Source of the DNA: Phaeodactylum tricornutum CCAP 1055/1
Lineage: Eukaryota; Bacillariophyta; Bacillariophyceae; Surirellales; Neidiaceae
Length of the DNA: 64,000 nt
Direction: 5' to 3'
Assembly: GCF_000150955.2 (NCBI RefSeq)
Contig: NC_011672.1
Coordinates: 372,001 to 436,000 of the forward strand
In this document: piece by piece, positions 1 to 9,823 of the stretch
Numbering within the stretch: the stretch's first letter is position 1
Layout of the letters: the number at the start of each line of letters is the position of its first letter
The notes under the pieces: generated by a model
Database searches by the model: none
Told to the model about the DNA's origin: nothing
What the model saw: only the letters and a program-made list of their open reading frames with translations
Program-made: the position numbers and the translations under genes

Positions 1-427
1 CACGGGGCGAAGAAGCGTACACAGACCAAAAGATCGGGTTCTTCAACCACAACCTTCTTGTAGTCCTCGATCGTAGCGACCTCGCTTATCTTACGGCTTC
101 CGAAGTTGGGCAAGAAGCCCCCCGTCCCTGTCTCGATCCACGACGAGGATACCGTCTCTTCCTCGTCATGCTTCCTTTTTCCGCGATCCTTGTCAATGTC
201 TTCGGCATCTGCGACTACCTGTAAGGAAGCAATGTAAGGCCGTTTGCCTGAAGACCGTGTACTATCGCCGCCCTGTGAAGGTCGTAAGAAAGTAGGTGCG
301 AAAGAGTTGCGGCTGGTAGCCGATGGAAATATCCAGGAGCAAAGCCGTCGGCGACAGAGAAAATGAAAGCGCAAAGTCCAAATACCGACAAACATGTCTC
401 GATGGATGAATTTTTCCGAAGATTCAT
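1..427 (-). CDS. Plastid-type thioredoxin-like protein, two exons visible, cut by window edge
   Basis: The first exon (427 down to 263) starts with ATG and encodes a signal peptide ending in a diatom plastid motif, VADGFAP, near residues 25-31. A second open stretch (218 down to 1) continues with an acidic linker and then VATIEDYKKVVVEEPDLLV followed by CVRFFAP, which resembles the beta strand just before the active site of thioredoxin folds. The expected CxxC lies beyond the window edge, so redox activity cannot be confirmed. The exons join in frame with donor GTACAC and acceptor TTACAG, leaving an intron of only 44 nt (219-262), shorter than the other introns here. The likely place is the plastid, and the likely role thiol redox or protein folding. 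The family call is an inference from about 20 residues plus the targeting signal; a non-redox thioredoxin-fold protein is possible. Confidence 0.6.
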
Positions 428-1130
428 GAGAATGTGATGTTTTTAACAATGGAAATGTGAACCAGGTGAAAAATAAATGTATACAATACTGACAAGACTG
501 CAGTGTTTACGTAGGTCGTCCCAAAACAAAAGCAAGACACTGTTGAATAGAGTATGCACCCCCGAAAACACTTGTTTGTTGAGCCTGTTCGTGGTGAAGG
601 TTGCCACCTCAACAAAGCAACGTGGGTGCTTTGGTGCAAAGGCACTCCCGAAAAGCCGACAAAGATGCCAATCCCATGGATAAACATGATGCGTGTGACG
701 ACGGCCTTTTTCGTCGCAGTTTTCACAGGCGTGAAAGCCGTGGAAATTAGAGTTCGTATTTTGCTTGATGTGTGTTAAACCAATGAGAAGCTGCCAGTTG
801 TGTTCTTTCATTTTTTCAGTCAAATTCACGATGCATGCAAACCAACGCGTCATTCGTCTTTCCTGCTATCCGTACAGCTTTTTTGTCAGCATACTGTAGT
901 AACCCTATGTTTGCTGACAATGAAATTTCGTTGGCGGTTGTGGAAATGAATTCATAGTGCGACACGGCAATAACCAATAGCATTCGTTCCATGTGACTGT
1001 AAACACCCATCATCCAAATTATACAAACATAACCATGCATCAAGAAGACATCACCATGAAGGAACCTGATACACATCAACACTGCATGGCCCAGGCACAC
1101 AGCACATAATATATCACCAGGAAAGCTAGT
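428..1130. other. Intergenic region between divergent thioredoxin-like and rlmN genes
   Basis: This 700-bp stretch separates two divergent starts and should hold both promoters. Overlapping open frames are present but none has a recognisable domain. A TGACTGTAA motif lies near 986-994, close to the rlmN start. No RNA gene or repeat was seen. Confidence 0.5.
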
Positions 1131-2495
1131 ATGCGTTTCCTACTATGTTACCAGATGCATCATTGCTTGAAGGTGTTCCTGTTGCTAACCCTGGTTTCCA
1201 AGTCGACCAGCTTCTTTCTTGAAAGCTCTGGAAAGACGGCGCAAAAAACGCGTTGTGTTTCGATTGGCAGTATCGATGCCCCAGCAAGTCGCCTGACGCG
1301 ATTAGGGAAGACTCGGCATGGTATTTTGGCCTCACCACAATCCGAGATAGTCAAGGAACGAATAATACCACATTCTTCACCGCTCCCTTATTCTATTGAA
1401 GAGCTGGCAAATATTTCCGGCGGCAGCGGTCGAGCAAGGCTGATATGGGAATACTACCAACGCGGCGTAGATCCTCTTAACGAAACTGAGCGGCAGGCTT
1501 TTTCTGCTGATATCGATAAGCAAGGACGGAAGCTGGGCCGACATACTTTGAGTCGATTGTGCACATTCTTTGGCGGACCTGTCGAAGAAACCATCGCCAC
1601 GGCGGTTCATGAATCCGTTGCAGCAGATGGGACGACGAAATTATTGCTTCAATTGGTTGACGGATTGCAAGTAGAGACTGTAATTATTCCATGGGATGAA
1701 CGTCAACGGAGTACGCTGTGTGTTTCGTCACAGGTTGGTTGTCGACAAGCCTGCACTTTTTGTTTGACGGGCCGGATGGGAATTCTGCGTTCCCTTTCAG
1801 CAGACGAGATTCTGGTACAAGTTCTACTTGCTAAACGTGCCTGCCGAGAAAACAACATATACCCTATCGACAATATTGTTTTCATGGGTATGGGGGAACC
1901 GGCAGACAATACGGATGCTGTTGTGCGAGCCGCAAACGTTTTGACACACCAGCAGCAATTCCAACTGACACCAAGGCGAATAACCATCTCCACGGTCGCC
2001 CCGTCTCCAGACGCGTTCCTGAAACTAGGCAAAGCGCCTGTCGCTTTGGCATGGAGTGTCCATGCGTCCAGGGAAGCGGTTCGCCGAGAGCTTGTTCCGA
2101 CGACAAAGTATACTATGGAGGAGCTTCGGGAAGGCTATATCAAAGCGCTCCTTGATCGCTCGAGAAGTATGAGGACCACAATGTTGGAAGTCACCCTGTT
2201 GGATAAAATTAACGATTCTCTGGAAGATGCTGAGCATTTAGCGGATTTTTGCCAACCGCTTTTAAAGAGTGTCCCTGGAATAAAACTGGTGGTCAACTTG
2301 ATACCCTGGAATGATATTTCCGCCTCGTTTGGACCTGCTTCAGTTTACAGGAAACCGACAACAGAACGCATTGGTGAATTCCAGAAAGCTCTTATCGGCC
2401 GAGGAATTCTTTGCTACGTGCGGACAACTCGCGGTGATGACGAAGGCGCCGCTTGCGGCCAGCTCGCGACTACTAACAAGGTGAAACATAAATAG
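1131..2495 (+). CDS. rlmN: Plastid-targeted RlmN-type radical SAM rRNA methyltransferase
   Basis: The 454-residue protein belongs to the RlmN/Cfr family, which methylates C2 of an adenosine in 23S rRNA (and in some tRNAs) using two SAM molecules. The radical SAM cluster motif CxxxCxxC is at C204, C208 and C211. The preceding TLC cysteine (C197) and the GMGEP SAM-binding motif (253-257) are present. The C-terminal RTTRGDDEGAACGQL block carries C442, equivalent to the methyl-carrying cysteine C355 of the E. coli enzyme. An N-terminal HEAT-like accessory region (about 85-160) precedes the barrel. Residues 1-30 form a signal peptide followed by SFF, consistent with plastid import, so the substrate is probably plastid 23S rRNA. 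It is intact and intronless. Cfr-like C8 specificity is less likely because the whole motif order follows RlmN. Confidence 0.93.
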   Translation: MRFLLCYQMHHCLKVFLLLTLVSKSTSFFLESSGKTAQKTRCVSIGSIDAPASRLTRLGKTRHGILASPQSEIVKERIIPHSSPLPYSIEELANISGGSGRARLIWEYYQRGVDPLNETERQAFSADIDKQGRKLGRHTLSRLCTFFGGPVEETIATAVHESVAADGTTKLLLQLVDGLQVETVIIPWDERQRSTLCVSSQVGCRQACTFCLTGRMGILRSLSADEILVQVLLAKRACRENNIYPIDNIVFMGMGEPADNTDAVVRAANVLTHQQQFQLTPRRITISTVAPSPDAFLKLGKAPVALAWSVHASREAVRRELVPTTKYTMEELREGYIKALLDRSRSMRTTMLEVTLLDKINDSLEDAEHLADFCQPLLKSVPGIKLVVNLIPWNDISASFGPASVYRKPTTERIGEFQKALIGRGILCYVRTTRGDDEGAACGQLATTNKVKHK

Positions 2496-3335
2496 GGCTG
2501 TTGGGAGGTTTTGCAACATCCCATATGTGCTTTTACAGTTAGTCCCGCAAGGTTTATCATCCACTGGGCTGACGACACGGCGCGTAGCTGATTTACAGCT
2601 GGTCAAGATTTTCGTTGTCACAATTAGAGCGCTAATTCTTGGTCGAATCGCGATATGTCCTCCCTAAGATGTGTCGCTTTGACTTCGGAACCGGAACTCA
2701 AATTCTCGTTGTACGAGCGACGAAACAAACGTATCTTTTGCTCAACGCTCGGGTTCGTATTTTGTGGCCAACGCAAAAGATACGAGTACGTAGGTAATTT
2801 GTGGCCATTGTCGGGTACAAACAAGGCCTGGTATCATTAGACGATCCTCGCCACAGGATGCGTACAGAGGCTTGGCGCAGGAAAGCGAATCTACCCAACC
2901 ATCGTCTGAACCAAAAAAATTTGCTCTCACCACAATTGTAGTGACATAAGATCATAATGCATCTCTTACAGGGACCTCTTATACTTAGTTTACTAATCCT
3001 GTTCATGTGAAGGGTGCGTTTCAACAATCGATCACTCAAAGCGAGGGGAGTGATGCGGGGGCATCTTAGAGCCTTTTCGGGGCGGGCGTGACGAATTGTG
3101 AAATTGTAGGAGAACGGGACAGCTTAGACTTCCGATCTAAGCAAGCTTCGTTGGTGTAGTCCTCGTTCGTAGATGTAGCGCGAAGTGTTTATAGGTACTT
3201 GAAGAATAGTGTCGTAGCATGAAATAGCGTAGAGGGGCGGGGGGGGGGAGATAGGAGAGCAGAAGGTAATGAAAAGACGCGAGCTTGTTGAAACCGGTCA
3301 GAATGTACGATTGTAATGCAATGTATATAATACAA
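2496..3335. other. Convergent intergenic region, no gene seen
   Basis: This 840-bp region lies between the 3' ends of rlmN and the next minus-strand gene. It holds only short unsupported open frames and a G-run at 3236-3250. No RNA or mobile element was recognised. Confidence 0.5.
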
Positions 3336-4157
3336 TCAAAAAAAGTCTCCAAGCACATCGTCGACAGTGTCAGCAGCCTTAGCCCATTCAACTTCTGCAT
3401 CGTGGTTTAAGGCTTTTGGGGCAGTCGGAGCCAAAAAAGCCAAGCTTGCTGTCGATGCGTAAGAGTCAACAGTTTGAAAACAATCTTGATCACCATCCTT
3501 GTCCATTTCCACGAACCATCCATAGCTTTCCTTTTGTACATTCTCGGAAACTGACGACTGCAGGTCAGATATTTTCCGAGTTAGGGAGGAAGAGCATGAG
3601 GAGTTGCTGATGGTGGCCGGCAGATAGGGGAAAATCAGTTCTCCGGCATTGAGAACCGTCTTGACCGATGAGTTGTCGTTCATACACCTCGAAACGCAGT
3701 TGAGTTGATAGTGGAGAGAATCGTTTCTCTGCACTGACTCTTGCTCGAAGTAAGTGCCGTTGGGGGCGTCGCAGATTCCGGTAGGACTGGGGGGCGAGAC
3801 AATTTCTAACGCTTGAGTAAGAGTCTTGTATGAGCGTCCGCAGCGGCTCATTGTCTTGTTCATAGTCTTACGCGCCTTTTTGACGGGTTGAGGATCATCC
3901 AGGTGATGAATAGCGAGCGGATAAGTCGAGTTTTCGGTTGATTCTGTATGAGCGTTTGCTACGTCTGCAAAGATCCCAGTTAAAAAAGCCGAATTCACAG
4001 TAGCAAGATGAGTGACTTCGCGCTCACCGAAAGTAGCAGATCGCTTGCGGAGATTGAAGCGGGGCATAGCAGTAGCTTTTACAGTTGACGCAGCAGTAGC
4101 AGGAGAAGTCTGCCGTTGGACTGAGGAATCCGAAGGATACGTAGCGAGGAGGGTCAT
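3336..4157 (-). CDS. Uncharacterised protein with basic and acidic blocks
   Basis: A 273-residue single-exon frame begins with ATG. I do not recognise a family. The N-terminal half has a basic, phosphosite-like block (MPRFNLRKRSATFGEREVTH, about residues 31-50) followed by a hydrophobic stretch. A second basic cluster, VKKARKTMNKTMSRC, could be a nuclear localisation signal. The middle is Ser-rich and likely disordered. The C-terminus is different in kind: an aromatic and acidic block (GWFVEMDKDGDQD), then SLAFLAPTAPKA, and an acidic tail ending VDDVLGDFF. These ends look like short linear motifs rather than a folded domain. No signal peptide or membrane segment is visible. The length of the open frame and its biased composition support it being coding; a nuclear regulatory role is only a guess. 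Confidence 0.6.
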   Translation of the reverse strand: MTLLATYPSDSSVQRQTSPATAASTVKATAMPRFNLRKRSATFGEREVTHLATVNSAFLTGIFADVANAHTESTENSTYPLAIHHLDDPQPVKKARKTMNKTMSRCGRSYKTLTQALEIVSPPSPTGICDAPNGTYFEQESVQRNDSLHYQLNCVSRCMNDNSSVKTVLNAGELIFPYLPATISNSSCSSSLTRKISDLQSSVSENVQKESYGWFVEMDKDGDQDCFQTVDSYASTASLAFLAPTAPKALNHDAEVEWAKAADTVDDVLGDFF

Positions 4158-4970
4158 TTTGGTCAGATAGCGTCGATCAACAGATCAGGTAGACAGATTA
4201 TGATAGCAACGATCACGGAGTGAGCAAGAAGATTGTAGTGGAGATTATTGAGGGCTGGATTGGCTTTACAGCGCCCCTATTCAACAATCGCTCGCACAAA
4301 CACTTGGGTCTCGAAGATCTTGCATGCAAAAAACTTGTGAGCTACAGCAGTCGAGGCCTTTTGGAGCGTTCGAAACCTCCCAAGCTATCACGAGCTACCC
4401 TCGCCGTCCATTGCGAGTCTGAGGCATTCGGTACTCGCTAATTAGAATTGATGGAATACACCATTTGGCCGCTTCTTGGTTCTCCATTCTTTATATTGCT
4501 AAATTAATCAGCGTTCCGTCGAACTCGTACGTTTGCGGACCACGTCAGTGTTTTCCGGGTCTTGATGTAGTCCTTTCTACCGGTACACCACTGGAATAAT
4601 TCACTGTCACTACTCTAGGTCGCGTTCGTTAGCGTTCTTCACTTCTGGTTTGTATAATTATCATGAAATAAAGATTCCTTGAGGCATCTCCATCTAGCCA
4701 ATGAAACCGGCGATTGGTGTGGCTTATATCTTGCCAGTAACCGTGGTAGTCGAAACTTTCGTAACCTTGAAGATTTGCTTTCAAACAAGAAAACTGGTAA
4801 AGGTTCCGCCCATGAAGTTGAAGCATCGCCGAAGGTCGGACGACAAGAGTTGTGTCAAGCGGGTAGTGTGAACAACAAAGATATCTAGGATTAGTTCGCG
4901 TTTCGACCAAATATATTCGATAATTGTGCACTCGAGAAACGCAGCGACATGTCTATCCCTATATGTATGT
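4158..4970. other. Upstream region of the 3336-4157 gene
   Basis: This 810-bp stretch contains the promoter side of the uncharacterised gene and the 3' flank of the DUF218 gene. It carries one TCACTGTCA motif at 4601-4609. No convincing coding region was seen. Confidence 0.45.
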
Positions 4971-6126
4971 CTACCATGGAACCTTGGACTTAGGTATGAT
5001 TGCAGGACCGCAATAGCTGAGAAGCTCTTTCATGTCGGGGCAAGAAAGCTCATACGGTGGTGTTCTTTTGAAAGGATTTCGAGATCGTCGCTTTTCCTGA
5101 AGGACTTGGGAGTGGCATCCGTAAGGATCGATTTCAAAAGGTTTAGCAGCATTTTCAAGCTCTCCCACAACGGCTTCCTGGAGGTTGAATCCAGTGTTAG
5201 CTTCTGGGTCGACACCAATGTAAGAAAAGGATTGTTTGGGCCATTGCAAGGCCTGTGCGTGGAGCTCTTCAAAACGACGCTTCTTAAATGTGAACGAGAC
5301 AACAGTGACCTTTTCGGGATAGGACCCTGTTATCTCTTGGAAACGACAGATAGAAAACATTCTGCGAGGAGACAATATAAGATTAGGAGAGGCCAAGCAT
5401 ATCAGACGATGTCCTTGTGCTGATGCATGTTTACATGTCACTCTCTGCTAACTCACAAATTTTCAAAGCTGTCTGTGGCAAATTCTTCAGATATTGTTCG
5501 AGCGCGTACACTTGAGTTCTCGGGCCATAAATTCATTGCATCGGCAACTCTGTAGTAACTCGCGCCTTCAGTCTCTGGCCCAGTGCTGGCACGGGTCTCA
5601 CCACCGGAAAAAATGAGAAGGCTCTGCTCGTCTTCCTCAGCAGCATTCAACCCTGTATTTATGTGGCCGACTATTGCAGCGGGAAGACCACGATTCTTTT
5701 GATACGGCAAAAGATACCAGTCGGTCTCATCGCGACCCGCGTCTTCGAGATGTCCTGAAATTGCCACCGAGTGACCGGCTACTATTATTAAGTGCTTGGC
5801 GTTTGCTGCTCGGTTTCCATCATTCTGAGAGAACCAAATTATTAGCGACATTCTATGCCTTCAATTATAATGAATAGCCCAGTTTGCCAGGAGTTCGAAC
5901 TTACGAAGGGCTGTGAAGATTCCGAAACCCACCCATTTCGCAACGTCCTCAGACTACTCCTATTCTCGTCGTGAGGAAAGTCTTGTGCGCAGAAGTACTT
6001 CATCTGTAAACTGAGAGTAGCAACGGCAGCGCATACCAGTAGACAGACAACATATTTTCGACCACGATATGATCGAGCCCTCACGGGGGAATGCGATCGA
6101 CCATTTCGACCACTGTACCGGACCAT
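4971..6126 (-). CDS. Membrane-anchored DUF218-domain protein, three exons
   Basis: Exons are 6126-5905, 5824-5457 and 5361-4971, with introns of 80 bp (GTAAGT..CTCAG) and 95 bp (GTGAGT..CGCAG). The joined product is 326 residues. A basic N-terminus is followed by one transmembrane segment (about residues 24-42), giving a type II or Golgi-like anchor. The remainder matches the DUF218 fold: AKHLIIVAGHSVAISG (strand plus the characteristic GH), LLIFSGGETR (GGxTR), then SYYRVADAMNLW, DSFENLMFSICRF and KVTVVSFTFKKRRFEELH. The block order matches the eukaryotic (fungal-type) branch of the family. Bacterial members such as YdcF and SanA act at the envelope, but no reaction is established for the eukaryotic branch, so none is assigned. 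The in-frame junction at DSFENL/MFSIC restores a conserved-looking motif and supports the second intron. Confidence 0.82.
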
Positions 6127-6654
6127 GATGATTTCACGCGCCCTCGATTCTCTACTTGAAATACATTGATCATCCAGTAAAAGACACCCACAGCAAAATC
6201 ATCTCGATGTCATAAGCGAGACATGAAGCATTATAGCGGACGACCCTCGTGTTTTCCGTAGATTGGCAGTGACTTTAAAATCAGGTACACCTTGACTTTT
6301 TCATTGCAGAAAATCCCTATTTCATATACCTCAAATTGGATTCCAGATTCTAGCCAAGTACTTCGGCAGTCTCATTTTACTGTTACTGTAATCTAGCTAG
6401 CTAGTAGATTCCAGTTACGTTAACTTTCTCAATACAAGGGCAGTGTCTGTTAATAGTAAGTCACTAATTCATCCGTCACAACAGGGAACAATACGGCAGA
6501 TACAATACCAAGCGCCGACAAGACGACCTCAGCGTCTATTATTTACTGTCAGTTTCTTCATCAACAGTTGAGATCTTCTTTGGTCCTCTGCTGGTCATTT
6601 TTAGAATAACTCACGTCAAGGTGTCATATCCAGTGACTACTTGATTTTTACTAG
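6127..6654. other. Intergenic region, nothing specific seen
   Basis: This 528-bp stretch lies between the 3' end of the hydrolase gene and the start of the DUF218 gene, both on the minus strand. It is AT-rich compared with its neighbours and has no supported feature. Confidence 0.4.
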
Positions 6655-8064
6655 TTAATCCACCAAGGGGTGTGCTTCGATGTGTCCTAGAAACGTTGCC
6701 ATCTCGGTAGCAGGCCATGCGGGGGTTTCATCCAAAAGCCTCTCATCGTTGGCGTCGACAAGATGAAACGCGTATCCCAAGTGACCTCCGTAATCGGTTC
6801 TAGCCATTTTTATTGGAGCCCTTCCGCCACCATTGATCGTTTTCTCAACAGGCCACACGTCAGGATTCATAAAAGGATCATCCTTTGCGTTTAAAATAAA
6901 CGTAGGAACGGCAATGCTTTCCAGGAAAAATATTGCCGATGTCTTGTCGTAATAGTCCCAAGCGCTATCAAACCCATAAATCGGAGCAATAAATGCATCA
7001 TCAAACTCTGTGATGTTACTTGCATCCATAGCGCGCTTATAGTCAAAGCGAATAGTGCTTGCATCGTTGTCACAAAACAACTCTAGCTGATTCTGGGCTC
7101 TTTTTTGCAGCGACTTGAGTAGATTACTAGTGTAGATCGGTTCTGAAGCAAGGATGTCGGCATTTCTTTTCTGATCCAGTGGAGCACACAAGACTGCAGC
7201 GCCGTAAACATTGTATTTATACAAAGCATCTTCCCCGAGTTCACCAAGGCACTTCAAAACGACATTTCCGCCCAGTGAATAGCCCGAGAGATAAACGCGC
7301 CCTCCTGAGCGTTCCTTTAATATTGAAAGGAATTGCTTAAGGTCATCCGTGAAACCTAGATGATATCCGCCCAACCGATCGTTCGGAGTCCCAGAACATC
7401 CACGAAAATTTAAGCAAACGCAGTTCATTCCTTCATTGGCATAAGCTTTTGCCATTCCAGTAGAAACCGGAGACGCTGAATTCGATTCCAAGCCATGACA
7501 AACGACAACGGTTGGTGCATTCAATGCGGCGCCGCTAGCTTTTTTTATATCGGCGTGAAACCAATCACCGTCGGGCGTTTCAATTCTTTCCCGAAAATCC
7601 CAAAACTCGGAGGCATTTCCTTCTCTTTTTGAAGCTTTCGAACGCAGAATTGCGTTAAATAGATACGCTACCGTTCCTTGTCGTGGAAGGTAACAACATG
7701 TATCCCGAAGTAGGTAACCCCCAATTGTCTGCACATGTCGATTCTTTATCCATGGATTGAAAACTTTTATTTCGAACGAGGATGCAATCTCATTTGATCT
7801 CCGTTGTAGGGGCGATGAAGGTCCCGGAACTTGGGGCTCGGTCCATTTCGACTTTGTCGATTGTTGCTTTGACGGTCTCATTGAGAATGATCCCACTGTA
7901 CATAAAAGGAACCCCCAAGCTAAACATAAAGCTATTCCAAAAGGAAACTTATTTGCTTGAGACGTAAACAATACCATTGCATTTGAGCTTGTTGCCACCA
8001 GAATGCACAACAAAGCATGAAAGGAGTTGGAAAACCCGCGTGCGTCGACTGTTTCCGCCCTCAT
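6655..8064 (-). CDS. YheT/EMB8-type alpha/beta hydrolase
   Basis: The 469-residue product is an alpha/beta hydrolase of the YheT / ABHD1-ABHD3 / plant EMB8 group. It has the entry motif NPWIKNRHVQTIGGYL (about 103-118) and the VVVCHGLESNSASPV oxyanion region (186-200). The nucleophile elbow GYSLGGN has Ser263. An acid candidate lies in AKDDPF (D395/D396) and the base in TDYGGHLGY (H428), so the triad appears complete. Two hydrophobic stretches (about 12-35 and 40-60) suggest a signal anchor or membrane association. Members of this family act on lipids or esters (ABHD3 is a phospholipase), but the substrate cannot be read from sequence. The gene is intronless and is divergent from the NDUFAF8-like gene, with a TGACGTC site about 40 bp upstream of its ATG. 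Confidence 0.9.
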   Translation of the reverse strand: MRAETVDARGFSNSFHALLCILVATSSNAMVLFTSQANKFPFGIALCLAWGFLLCTVGSFSMRPSKQQSTKSKWTEPQVPGPSSPLQRRSNEIASSFEIKVFNPWIKNRHVQTIGGYLLRDTCCYLPRQGTVAYLFNAILRSKASKREGNASEFWDFRERIETPDGDWFHADIKKASGAALNAPTVVVCHGLESNSASPVSTGMAKAYANEGMNCVCLNFRGCSGTPNDRLGGYHLGFTDDLKQFLSILKERSGGRVYLSGYSLGGNVVLKCLGELGEDALYKYNVYGAAVLCAPLDQKRNADILASEPIYTSNLLKSLQKRAQNQLELFCDNDASTIRFDYKRAMDASNITEFDDAFIAPIYGFDSAWDYYDKTSAIFFLESIAVPTFILNAKDDPFMNPDVWPVEKTINGGGRAPIKMARTDYGGHLGYAFHLVDANDERLLDETPAWPATEMATFLGHIEAHPLVD

Positions 8065-8397
8065 GTGACCGCACGGCCGAAAGAATCGGAAAAAGTGAGC
8101 ATCATGACGTCGAATCGCATAGGTAGGTACTTACCACGCAAGCGGAATTTGGGATTCCTCTTTTTATATGTCCTTCAAAAATCCTTATGCGGTCCCAAGG
8201 TCCGTCCGGCGCAAGCATTGACTACCGTATTTGGAAAAGGTTTTTTCTGCTTTGGTCTGACTATGAGATTTGGTGTCACTTTCAGTCAATCGTTTTTTAT
8301 ATCGCTTCGTGTCGTGTACATCAATCGACGAAGAGAAGGAACTTACTTTGGTTTCTTTTTCTTGTTCTCAGCATCAACCGAAGATTCAGCTGCTATC
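8065..8397. promoter_or_regulatory. Shared divergent promoter region (hydrolase / NDUFAF8-like)
   Basis: This 333-bp stretch separates two divergent starts. It contains TGACGTC at 8105-8111, a cAMP-response-element-like core, close to the hydrolase ATG. A T-rich stretch lies just before the NDUFAF8-like ATG. Promoter function is inferred from position. Confidence 0.4.
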
Positions 8398-8652
8398 ATG
8401 TCCGGAACGGGTCACGCAAGACAACAGATTCGGTTTCTCAGCTCCTCTGTCTCGAAAGTTGGTCCTCGACAGCAACAGCCTAACCGATTTACCACTTTCT
8501 ACCAATCAATGAAAGAAACATGCCCAGCACAAATCCAGTTATATGCGAAATGCGTCTCCTCAGCAAATGAAGCAGGAACACTGTCTAAAGGATCCTGTGA
8601 ACATGAGTTTGCACTTGTAAAAGATTGTTTTCGGAGCGCAAAGCGACAGTAG
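8398..8652 (+). CDS. Twin CX9C protein, NDUFAF8-like complex I assembly factor
   Basis: The small 84-residue protein has two CX9C motifs: CPAQIQLYAKC and CEHEFALVKDC, separated by a 13-residue loop. This is the coiled-coil-helix-coiled-coil-helix fold of Mia40-imported proteins of the mitochondrial intermembrane space. The wording around the cysteines (YAKCVSSANEAGTLSKGSC, then CF at the end) closely follows human NDUFAF8 (C17orf89), a partner of NDUFAF5 in building complex I. The ATG at 8398 was chosen because it gives the family's usual size. The same frame is open upstream to 8017, but that extension has no domain and is read as 5' leader. Another small CHCH assembly factor remains possible. 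Confidence 0.78.
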   Translation: MSGTGHARQQIRFLSSSVSKVGPRQQQPNRFTTFYQSMKETCPAQIQLYAKCVSSANEAGTLSKGSCEHEFALVKDCFRSAKRQ

Positions 8653-8725
8653 AATATTTATGAATACACGGTAAACCTCATCTATTACAAACCCGCTTTT
8701 CGCTTACAGCACTTTTCCGCAAATC

Positions 8726-9823
8726 CTAGTCCATGAATGAAAACACCTTTCTGGCTACTTCCATTCCGAAGAAACACGCAGCGTTGGCTGGGAAAGCGCG
8801 GATCAAAGCGGGGCGAATTCCGGTGAACAATGCACCCGCCCCTTCTTCTGCCATTAGTTTCTTGTACACGTCGCCTAAGCCACGGTACATGCCCTCGGGA
8901 GCTGTCTGGTAACGTGATTTCAAAACATCCGCAGGAATAGAGATGACCCAGCAGGCCATACCAGCTAGCCCTCCCGCCGTAAGTACTGCCGATGGAGAAA
9001 GTTGGGACGTGTCCTCGATTCCCTGAGCTTTCATCATTCCCATCTTGACGGCCTCGTACGTGCCAAACCACGCCATGGATCCCGGGACATCTCGCAATAG
9101 TGTAGCTCCCGTTCCCCGGAACAAGCTAGCGAATCCTCCTTCTCGATAAATCGCAGTGGCGCAATCCTTCATGCCTTTGTATTTATCGCCATTGGTCTGC
9201 AACAGACATTTGATACGTTCCGACGGAGCCATTATCGCCGTTGTTGGAATTGCGCTTAGACCCCCAGCAACACATTTTTGCGTGAGCGAGAGATCTCCGG
9301 GACTCGGCTGGACGTACTGGACGAGGCGTTGCCCTATATCGTAGCCCCAGAATGAAATGGCGAAAATGGGGCTCACGGCCAGCAAAGGAGCCGAAACACC
9401 TCGATACAGGCCACGCATTCCTTCCGAGCGGAATGTGTTGGCAAAAATACCAAGAACTGAACCACTGGCTCCAGCAATGCCACCTGTCTGCATGCGAACC
9501 TAATATTCATGCAAGGCTCAACATTGAGACCTATCCATTCGCTGATATCCACGCAACAAAGCCAGTGTCGACACTCTTACCTTAATGAGATCCAAAGGGT
9601 GACCCACGACCACAACGCAGATTCCGCCGACGCCTCCCGAGAGGAAACTCTTTAATGCCGAATCCGCTGCCGAGTGACCAAACGTGTTAGAAGCCGAACT
9701 GAAAACAAACATAAACCGCACAAATAGTAGACTTCGAGGCTTACGTTTCTTAGCAACAGCCTGTTCTGTAGGCATTTCGTATTGTTCATCGTTCGGCATA
9801 GCATAGGTTTCTTTTGTTGTCAT
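8726..9823 (-). CDS. Mitochondrial carrier, acylcarnitine-carrier-like, two exons
   Basis: Exons 9823-9581 and 9499-8726 are joined across an 81-bp intron (GTAAGA..TATTAG) to give 338 residues, about 40 longer than a typical SLC25 carrier because of an N-terminal extension. The three carrier signatures are visible: [11 protein letters not shown] in repeat 1 (the intron splits it at IK/VR), [11 protein letters not shown] in repeat 2 and [11 protein letters not shown] in repeat 3. Each is followed by a loop ending in a GxxxLxRG-type motif ([33 protein letters not shown]). The repeat-2 motif [10 protein letters not shown] and repeat-3 PADVLKSR resemble the carnitine/acylcarnitine carrier (SLC25A20/CRC1), which exchanges acylcarnitine for carnitine across the inner membrane. 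Substrate assignment is by resemblance only; an ornithine-type or other carrier of the same clade is the alternative. Confidence 0.85.

Noticed and set aside
443-853. A 136-codon minus-strand frame containing SAFAPKHP, like a plastid cleavage motif
   Set aside because: The motif is in the middle of the frame with no signal peptide before it, and the rest lacks protein-like patterns; chance is likely.
8017-8397. Upstream extension of the CX9C protein to 211 residues
   Set aside because: The family is about 75-85 residues, and the extension has no domain and lies in the shared promoter.
9720-9770. Possible 46-nt intron in the first exon of the carrier gene (GTAAGC..TTTTCAG)
   Set aside because: Removing 46 nt breaks the frame into the carrier domain, so the exon is kept continuous.
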